Shown here one piece after another: positions 15,913-20,924 of a stretch of DNA of 20,924 nucleotides (within the stretch, counting starts at the first letter, position 1; every line of letters begins with the position of its first letter). The stretch spans positions 1 through 20,924 of the forward strand of contig CAZFWP010000022.1 in NCBI GenBank assembly GCA_964522805.1. The letters run 5' to 3'. A program made the translations under genes and the position numbers. The DNA comes from CAZBYL01 sp964522805 (GTDB taxonomy: Bacteria; Synergistota; Synergistia; Synergistales; Synergistaceae). The notes below the pieces were generated by a model that made no database searches, was not told the DNA's origin, and saw only the letters and a program-made list of their open reading frames with translations.

Positions 15913-15945
15913 ATACGAGCGAAAGGCGATTAACCATTTATATGG

Positions 15946-16512
15946 TTAAAGAGCCTGATAAATAATATTGGCGGCGATTATCAGCAGCACCGAGCCGCCG
16001 AAATATTCCGCGCGCCGCCCCACTTTTTCTCCGAGAGCCTTGCCCGCTGCTGCGCCGACGAAGGAGAGTGCGAAGGTGATGACTCCCGCCGCTGCGGCTA
16101 AAAGCAAGGCGGAGCCGCCCGTGCTGCTGACGGAAAAGCCGACAGCAAGAGCGTCAAGGGAGGTGGCGAAAGCTAAAATAATCACATTTTTAAAGGTGAT
16201 AACCATACAGGAGTCAGAGTCTTCACCTTTGTACGCCTCCTTAATCATATTCGCTGCCACCCACAAAATCAGCGCTGCGGCAATCCAAGGCGTCCAGATG
16301 TCAAAAAAGCCGCTCAAATGTTCGGCTATTGCTGCTCCCAAAAGGGGCATGAAAAACTGAAAAAAGCCAAAAGCCAGCCCCAGAGAGAGTGCCTCTTTTT
16401 TGGTCAAATATTCATGACAAATGCCAAGACAGATGGCAACAGAAAAAGCGTCCATCGCCAAAGAGGCGGCCGTCGCAAGAACATTAATATTACCGGTGAT
16501 AAAAGAGATCAT
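15946..16512 (-). CDS. mntP: Manganese efflux protein MntP
   Basis: A 188-residue inner-membrane exporter of excess Mn2+, the usual family length. Six hydrophobic helices are visible. The conserved acidic motifs are SLAMDAFSVAI (about residues 17-27) and SLDALAVG (about 117-124); homologues also use these Asp residues. The two halves mirror each other. I chose the ATG at 16512 because the homology begins with MISFITGNINVLATAASLAMD; longer starts would read into the upstream permease gene. The RBS is weak, an AGGGCGG lying inside the last codons of the upstream gene, only 10 nt away, suggesting coupling. No yybP-ykoY manganese riboswitch was seen upstream. Confidence 0.93.
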   Translation of the reverse strand: MISFITGNINVLATAASLAMDAFSVAICLGICHEYLTKKEALSLGLAFGFFQFFMPLLGAAIAEHLSGFFDIWTPWIAAALILWVAANMIKEAYKGEDSDSCMVITFKNVIILAFATSLDALAVGFSVSSTGGSALLLAAAAGVITFALSFVGAAAGKALGEKVGRRAEYFGGSVLLIIAANIIYQAL

Positions 16513-16522
16513 CTTATTTAAA

Positions 16523-17647
16523 TTATTCCGCCCTTTCTGCTTTTGCTGCCAACAGTCTGCTGCGGTAAATATCAAAAACAAGTGTGAAAAGCACCAACAC
16601 CAGCGGTCCTAAGAAAATTCCCAAGAAACCCCAAGAGATTACGCCGCCAAACAGCCCCATGATAATCAGCAAAGTGGGAATCTCCTCCCCCTCCTTGCCG
16701 CCGCTGATCAAAATCGGCCGCAGTAAATTATCGACCGTGCCGACAATTGCCGTACCCCACAAAAGTAAAATAGCGCCGTTTTTGATATCTCCAGTCAGCA
16801 GCAGATAGAGCCCGCCTGGAATCCACACAACAGCGGTGCCGGCAGGAAACATGCCGAAGAAAAACATCAGCATACCAAAAAAGGCGGGATTGCCCAGCCC
16901 CACAAACCACCAGCCCAAGGAGCCCAAGACCGCCTGAATCGCCACGGTCATCAAGATGCCGAAAATAACAGAGTGGAGCAGGCTTTCAGCGCGGCGAAAA
17001 AAGTTTTGCCCCTCATTTTCCGAAAGGGGGATAACGCTCTTTATGTAATTGACAATTTTCTCTCCGTCGCGGATAAAGAAAAAAGATACCATCATAATAA
17101 CCATAACTTCAAATAAAAAGGCAGAGGCGCCGTGAAGCATGCTTTTGGAAAATGCGGAGAGAAAAGTCCCCGACCACTTCGCCGCTTGGCTTACCACCGC
17201 TTTTACCGAGTCGGAATCTTTAGAGAAAGAGATAATGGAGTCTGAAAGCCAATCAGGCAGCCATGAGGGTAAAATTTCTGTAATATCGCGAATCTGACCC
17301 AGCTCAATGCGCGACATAAAGGCGGTAACAGCGGCAGTGAGGTCAGCCACCTCACCGGCTAGAGAAGACAGCACTGCCAGCAGCGGAATAATCAGACCCA
17401 AAGCCAGCAGCAGCATTGTCAGTCCGGCTGCTATGCTGGGATAGCGAAAACCGGTCAGACGGTTAAGCTTTTTGAAAATCGGCGCCGTGGTGAAAGAGAG
17501 CATTGCCGACCAAATAACGGCCATCATAATCGGCCTTGTAACCTGAAAAGCGAGAAAAGCGAACAAAGTGAAAAAAAGTATAAAAGAAAGCTTATTATTT
17601 GTCTGTTTTATGCGAACATTTTGGCTGATTTTACAGTTTTTTTCCAT
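16523..17647 (-). CDS. AI-2E family permease (PerM-like)
   Basis: A 374-residue membrane protein of the AI-2E transporter family. It has two N-terminal helices (LSFILFFTLFAFLAFQV, then IMMAVIWSAMLSF), a soluble central part with a hydrophilic loop (IELGQIRDITEILPSWLPDW), and a C-terminal bundle with GGVISWGFLGIFLGPLVL, a frequent family signature. Members have been linked to export of autoinducer-2, Na+/H+ exchange or unknown solutes; the role here is open. The ATG at 17647 is preceded by AGGAG at 8 nt; the frame continues upstream with implausible residues that overlap ftsZ. It is the first gene of a likely two-gene unit with mntP and is divergent from ftsZ. Confidence 0.9.
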   Translation of the reverse strand: MEKNCKISQNVRIKQTNNKLSFILFFTLFAFLAFQVTRPIMMAVIWSAMLSFTTAPIFKKLNRLTGFRYPSIAAGLTMLLLALGLIIPLLAVLSSLAGEVADLTAAVTAFMSRIELGQIRDITEILPSWLPDWLSDSIISFSKDSDSVKAVVSQAAKWSGTFLSAFSKSMLHGASAFLFEVMVIMMVSFFFIRDGEKIVNYIKSVIPLSENEGQNFFRRAESLLHSVIFGILMTVAIQAVLGSLGWWFVGLGNPAFFGMLMFFFGMFPAGTAVVWIPGGLYLLLTGDIKNGAILLLWGTAIVGTVDNLLRPILISGGKEGEEIPTLLIIMGLFGGVISWGFLGIFLGPLVLVLFTLVFDIYRSRLLAAKAERAE

Positions 17648-17664
17648 ACAAACATCTCCTGCAA

Positions 17665-17673
17665 TGTTATAAT
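17665..17673 (+). promoter_or_regulatory. Extended -10 promoter of ftsZ
   Basis: TGTTATAAT is a perfect extended -10 (TGnTATAAT). It would start transcription near 17680, giving a leader of about 42 nt. The minus strand of the same stretch has TTGTAT (17695-17690) and TATAAC (17671-17666) at 18 nt spacing, a weaker candidate for the divergent permease gene. Confidence 0.5.
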
Positions 17674-17721
17674 AGCAACGATGTAAATTATACAACAACG
17701 CTAATGAAAGGGGTGTATTAA

Positions 17722-19050
17722 TTGGGCGCTCCGGCAGAGAACCTTTGTTACGATGAATCAGAAAGAATTTCACCATCAATGCACAAGGGAGTTTCTCCAA
17801 AAAAAGAAACTGCTGCGGCAAGAAAAGAGACCATTAAAGTTATTGCCGTGGGCGGAGGCGGCGGCAACGCTTTAAACCACATTATCAGCAAAGGACTTGA
17901 GGGCGTGGATCTGCTGGCGGTTAATACAGATCTTCGAAGCCTTGATATGTCCCTTTCCACAGAAAAAATAGTCCTCGGCGAAAGAGTCACCAAAGGACTT
18001 GGCGCAGGAGCAGTTCCTCAAGTGGGCGAACTTGCCGCCAAAGAATCTCTCGTTGAGATACGTAACTACCTAAAAGGCGCCGACATGGTTTACATAACCG
18101 CCGGCATGGGCGGCGGCACGGGAACAGGAGCCGCTCCGGTTATTGCGGCGGCGGCGCGGGAGATGGGAATTCTCACAGTTGCAGTCGTCACCAAGCCCTT
18201 TGGTTTTGAAGGATCAAGGCGTATGCGCTACGCTGAAGAGGGCATAGCCAAACTTAGAGAACATGTTGACGCTCTCATCGTTGTGCCCAACGACAGACTT
18301 CTCTCTGTATCGCAAAAGCAGCTCACATTAGTGGAATCTTTCTCCATGGCGGACGAAGTTTTGCGCCAGGCCGTCCAGGGCGTCACCGACCTCATCACCA
18401 AACCGGGGCTGGTAAACGTGGACTTTGCCGACCTCAGAAGCGTAATGAAACAAGCCGGCTCCGCAATCATGGGAGTGGGCTGCGCCAAGGGTGAGGACAG
18501 AATAGAAAAAGCCCTCAAAGAGGCGATTGAAAGCCCGCTGATGGAGTGCTCTATGCAGGGCGCTAAAGGAGTGCTGATGAATATCACCTGCGGCAGCGAC
18601 CTTGGCATCTTTGAAATTCAGCAGGCGGCATCATACGTGGAAGGAATTGTCTCCGAAGACGCCACCTTTGTCTGGGGCTGCGTAGAAGACCCCACAATGG
18701 AGGGTGCTGCGGAAATAATCGTTGTTGCCACCGGCTTCCGTCAGGAGACAAGCGAACCGCGGACGGCACAGCACACAAAGGCACCGGAAGCAGCTCCGCG
18801 CCGTCAGAGAACCATACCGACCATAGAAAAAGAGCCTCAGCCCGAAGAGCAGTTTACCCCTGTTTTCAGAGCTCCTGCCCCCACAGTTGCGGAAACAGTC
18901 TATGTCTCTCCCCAGTCTCATGCTCCCTCATGGCTGATTACGGCAGAAGAATCGCAAGATATGGTCAAAGAAGATAAAACAGCCGATATCTTAGACACAC
19001 CTACCTTTGTCAGACGCAACAAAAGCGCGCGCAAACCACAGATAGTTTAA
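17722..19050 (+). CDS. ftsZ: Cell division protein FtsZ
   Basis: Tubulin-like GTPase that forms the cytokinetic Z ring. The 442-residue protein has VIAVGGGGGNA (40-50), NTD (68-70), the tubulin signature GGGTGTG (130-136), the T7 catalytic loop NVDFADLRSVM (232-242, Asp234 and Asp237) and a disordered Pro/Glu-rich linker from about 342. The C-terminal DTPTFVRRN resembles the conserved peptide that binds FtsA and other partners. The start is TTG at 17722 with GAAAGGGGTG upstream at good distance; an in-frame ATG at 17779 has no RBS. This gives about 37 residues before the GTPase core, longer than common. ftsA and the dcw genes are not adjacent. Confidence 0.97.
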   Translation: MGAPAENLCYDESERISPSMHKGVSPKKETAAARKETIKVIAVGGGGGNALNHIISKGLEGVDLLAVNTDLRSLDMSLSTEKIVLGERVTKGLGAGAVPQVGELAAKESLVEIRNYLKGADMVYITAGMGGGTGTGAAPVIAAAAREMGILTVAVVTKPFGFEGSRRMRYAEEGIAKLREHVDALIVVPNDRLLSVSQKQLTLVESFSMADEVLRQAVQGVTDLITKPGLVNVDFADLRSVMKQAGSAIMGVGCAKGEDRIEKALKEAIESPLMECSMQGAKGVLMNITCGSDLGIFEIQQAASYVEGIVSEDATFVWGCVEDPTMEGAAEIIVVATGFRQETSEPRTAQHTKAPEAAPRRQRTIPTIEKEPQPEEQFTPVFRAPAPTVAETVYVSPQSHAPSWLITAEESQDMVKEDKTADILDTPTFVRRNKSARKPQIV

Positions 19051-19093
19051 GCGGCGGAATTTTCGTCAAAAGAGCGTAAACATAAAAAACAAC

Positions 19094-19125
19094 AGACCGC
19101 AAGCCGTTCTCGGCGCGGTCTTTTT
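19094..19125 (+). terminator. Intrinsic terminator after ftsZ
   Basis: AGACCGC pairs with GCGGTCT, with an inner GCCG-TTCT-CGGC stem, followed by five T. It lies 43 nt after the ftsZ stop codon. Confidence 0.9.
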
Positions 19126-19601
19126 GTTGTTTAAAAGTTTAAAAAGTTTAAAAATTTAATAAACTGCCGACAAGCCCTAAGCTCCCATGGCAAAGCCTCT
19201 CATGCTGCGCCCTATCTTTGTTAAGCTGCAGCATTTTTCGTGCGGTAAGGTCCGGTTTAAGCGGTACAGACATTGGCGGATAATTTGCTGTCAGGTGAAT
19301 TCGCCCTCCCATCAATTCATCTGCCGCAGGAATTTCTCTGATAGTCCGAAATTAAAAACTTACATCGTCTTGCAGATTTATCAGACATGTCTTTTCAAAC
19401 ACACCTCTGACTGTTTTTTATTTACAGAAATCTCCAAAGCGGCTGCATTTAAGCCAATTGTTGCTCACGTATCAAGAGCTGCCGCTGCCGCAATCAAAAA
19501 TCTGCCTTTTAGTATAAAATTACGCTGATGTTTTAAAACAAATATTCTTTCAAGTAATCTCCGCTATAAAATTCTGCATAACCAATTGTCCCGTTTGCTC
19601 A

Positions 19602-19655
19602 GGATTGCCTTTAGTTCGCAAAAATCCTTCGCACATACAGAAGGTCCCCTTCTTT
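19602..19655 (-). repeat. Intergenic repeat, copy 1 of a pair
   Basis: On the minus strand it reads CCTTCTGTATGTGCGAAGGA then TTTTTGCGAACTAAAGGCAA. CCTTC pairs with GAAGG, so each unit can form a hairpin. It aligns with 19841-19894, about 240 nt downstream, at roughly 70% identity. Confidence 0.5.
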
Positions 19656-19774
19656 TCGCTTCGCCCTCGTATGTTTTATCTATTATCTTTTCTTTCGGGA
19701 TTTTTTCTCCTTACGCAGGGCGGAGGTGTCTTGCTTCTGTTTGGCTTCGCCCCCAAGAGCATTGCTATTTTTAC

Positions 19775-19798
19775 GCGGGGAAGTTTATTCCCCATTAC
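19775..19798. repeat. Palindromic element with CCCCATTAC core, second copy
   Basis: GCGGGGAAGTTTATTCCCCA folds as GGGGAA/TTCCCC and is followed by TTAC. GCTATTTTT lies directly before it. It corresponds to 11012-11036. Confidence 0.4.
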
Positions 19799-19840
19799 AT
19801 CCGCTTTTTTTCTTTCGACTTCGCTAGCTCCTTTTTGGTT

Positions 19841-19894
19841 GGCGTTGCCTTGCGTTCGGAAAAATCTCTCCGGCACTACGGAAGGGCTCTTTTT
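19841..19894 (-). repeat. Intergenic repeat, copy 2 of a pair
   Basis: On the minus strand it reads CCCTTCCGTAGTGCCGGAGA then GATTTTTCCGAACGCAAGGC. The arms CTTCCG/CGGAGAG are partly complementary. Base changes relative to copy 1 in the hairpin arms seem to keep pairing, which suggests the fold is maintained. Confidence 0.5.
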
Positions 19895-20177
19895 TTATGT
19901 ATTTGTTGGTCAGATTTGTCGGCGTTTGGCTTTTCTGCCAAGAAAAATCCTTTCATGCGGGGCAAAAAGGGGATTTGACGGAGGTGCGAAGCAAAATAGT
20001 GGCTGTTTGCCTTTAAGGTTGTTTTATTTTGGCGATGCGGCTTTGTTTTAGACGGTGCGAAAGCGCAGGCTGCGGCAACGACCGGGTGAAGCGGGGAGTT
20101 ATATTTTAAAATGTCAATATTAGTTAATATCTTTAAACTCTTTTTATTTCATAAAAACGGCGTAATTTGGCGCAATT

Positions 20178-20207
20178 TTGAAGATGTCCGCTATCTGGTG
20201 ATATAAT
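20178..20207 (+). promoter_or_regulatory. Sigma-70 promoter of the metallopeptidase-like gene
   Basis: -35 TTGAAG (20178-20183), an 18-nt spacer and -10 TATAAT (20202-20207), preceded by TG at the extended -10 position (TGATATAAT). It lies 55 nt before the start codon. Confidence 0.6.
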
Positions 20208-20262
20208 TTATCCGTTTGATGCTCCGATTATTTATGAGCAATGTTTATTAGGAGGAATTAAT

Positions 20263-20769
20263 ATGGCGGATAACGCGGGCGCTGAATTTGATTACGAGAT
20301 ATGCAGCAGCAGAATCAGACCTATTGCAGAGGGGCTGATTAAGAAGTATGAGGAGCTGCGCCACATTGACCCGGATAAAATCCTCTTTGTTGTTAACCAC
20401 AAGAGTTCCGGCAGCAAAAGGCAGATTGTTCTTGCCAAGACGAGCAAAATTTCCCCCAAGTGGACAGAGCTTCTCTACCAGCTGGGTTCTTGCTCTTACT
20501 TCTATATGATTGAATTTTATGCCAAGACCACGGCGGCGATGGATGAGAGCCAGATGGTGGCTCTGGTCTACCATGAGCTGCGCCGCATCGGGCCTGAGGG
20601 AGAAATTTTAGCTCCCGATGTTCACGACTGGTGGCAGCTGATTCAGGGGTTGGGACGCAAATGGTTTTATCCCGATACCTCTTGCCCCAATCTGCTCGAT
20701 GATGACGTGAACTGGAAAAAACTTATGGGCGGTCTTTATGATCAGCGGGATTTAGACTCGGAAAATTAG
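20263..20769 (+). CDS. Putative metallopeptidase-like protein (phage-metallopeptidase family)
   Basis: A 168-residue cytoplasmic protein. The core is MVALVYHELRRIG (98-110) followed by PDVHDWWQLIQGLGRKW (118-134), which resembles the putative phage metallopeptidase family, where an HE-containing helix and a following His bind zinc. Here the helix reads HELRR, so the second His of HExxH is absent; His104, Glu105 and His121 are the only likely ligands. The N-terminal half has a beta-rich ILFVVNHKSSGSKRQIVLAKT stretch, usual for the family. The ATG at 20263 has a strong AGGAGG RBS 7 nt upstream. No phage genes adjoin. The substrate is unknown and it may be a non-enzymatic relative. Confidence 0.6.
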   Translation: MADNAGAEFDYEICSSRIRPIAEGLIKKYEELRHIDPDKILFVVNHKSSGSKRQIVLAKTSKISPKWTELLYQLGSCSYFYMIEFYAKTTAAMDESQMVALVYHELRRIGPEGEILAPDVHDWWQLIQGLGRKWFYPDTSCPNLLDDDVNWKKLMGGLYDQRDLDSEN

Positions 20770-20781
20770 TTGAAAACAAGC

Positions 20782-20811
20782 AAAGCGGCGGCTCATACCG
20801 CCGCTTTTTTT
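20782..20811 (+). terminator. Intrinsic terminator after the metallopeptidase-like gene
   Basis: AAAGCGGCGG pairs perfectly with CCGCCGCTTT around a 6-nt loop and is followed by a T run. It starts 13 nt after the stop codon. The last 113 nt of the window show no gene. Confidence 0.92.
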
Positions 20812-20924
20812 GTGCCCAAAACAGCAGCGAAACAAAAGTAATTTGGCACCTAGCGGAGCTAAGGATTTTCAACATGCCGAAAGTCTTTAACGCAGCGTCA
20901 GCGCGCGGCTGTTTCCATGGGTTT

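Larger units (their letters stand above)
15670..15933 (+). pseudogene. Probable remnant of a BMP/PnrA-family binding lipoprotein
   Basis: A stop-to-stop frame of 87 codons carries KIISICFREKEAGFLAGYAA followed by VKSKSGKIAVILGDD (about 15739-15843). This fits the core of basic membrane protein/PnrA-type receptors (N-V-x-S-x-x-F-x-E-x-E-G-x-F-L-A-G-x-x-A-A-x-x-x-K-T-G-K-I). It lacks the signal peptide, the N-terminal lobe and most of the C-terminal lobe, has no start or RBS, and runs through the terminator hairpin at 15879. The 18 nt at 15734-15751 inside it equal part of the dispersed repeat, which complicates the reading. Confidence 0.4.
19126..20177. other. Repeat-rich intergenic region
   Basis: About 1 kb with no supported gene. 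Open frames on both strands, including one of 148 codons at 19605-20051, lack an RBS, are rich in Phe, Leu and Arg, and run over non-coding repeats. GCGAAGC-type words recur on the minus strand (for example near 19657, 19743 and 19990). The repeats listed separately lie here. Confidence 0.5.

Noticed and set aside
16513..17647. A yybP-ykoY manganese riboswitch for mntP
   Set aside because: mntP follows the permease gene with only 10 nt between, and no such structure is visible ahead of the permease.
17779..19050. ftsZ starting at the internal ATG
   Set aside because: No Shine-Dalgarno sequence precedes it, whereas the TTG at 17722 has a strong one at correct spacing.
19148..19351. A 67-codon stop-to-stop minus-strand frame with protein-like stretch (GGRIHLTANYPPMSVPLK)
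   Set aside because: No usable start, no RBS and no recognised family; a frame of this length is expected by chance.
19605..20051. A 148-codon plus-strand open frame
   Set aside because: It has no RBS, its composition is skewed to Phe, Leu and Arg, and it spans both copies of an intergenic repeat.

Overview
The window is a stretch of bacterial chromosome carrying a replication-origin region. Gene content suggests a strict anaerobe: a one-iron superoxide reductase, a DUF362 protein with two [4Fe-4S] motifs, a TRAP-type solute receptor and a split chromate-type transporter. My best guess at lineage is Synergistota (Synergistes/Cloacibacillus-like). That is a general impression, not something the sequence proves.

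Layout. 1-2443 (minus strand): a TRAP substrate-binding protein cut by the window edge, with its own promoter and a possibly structured leader, then a two-gene ChrA-type transporter. 2620-3375 (plus): a secreted LmeA/DUF2993-like protein. 3376-5979: oriC, with DnaA boxes on both sides of dnaA. 4408-10558 (plus): dnaA, dnaN, recF, mnmG and a DUF721/DciA-like gene; the last four overlap end to end. 10559-11422: non-coding DNA with three copies of a dispersed repeat. 11423-13148: superoxide reductase, then an orphan FecB/BtuF-like binding protein with a perfect DnaA box in its promoter region. 13149-15945: a cupin protein (minus), a DUF362 iron-sulfur protein (plus) and decayed gene fragments resembling IS66 TnpB and a BMP-family lipoprotein. 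15946-17647 (minus): an AI-2E-family permease followed by mntP. 17722-19050 (plus): ftsZ, divergent from the permease and outside any cell-wall cluster. 19051-20262: repeat-rich non-coding DNA. 20263-20769 (plus): a small putative metallopeptidase.

How it fits together. The core is a replication-initiation locus: DnaA binds boxes both upstream and downstream of its gene (Bacillus-like bipartite arrangement), DnaN is the clamp, RecF a gap-repair protein, and the DUF721 protein is a plausible helicase loader of the DciA type. The genes around it are short transcription units, most closed by clear hairpin terminators. No phage, CRISPR array, tRNA or rRNA was seen. The least explained material is in the gaps: a dispersed repeat family, palindromic elements, an isolated DnaA box 6 kb from the origin, a possible structured leader RNA and two gene remnants.
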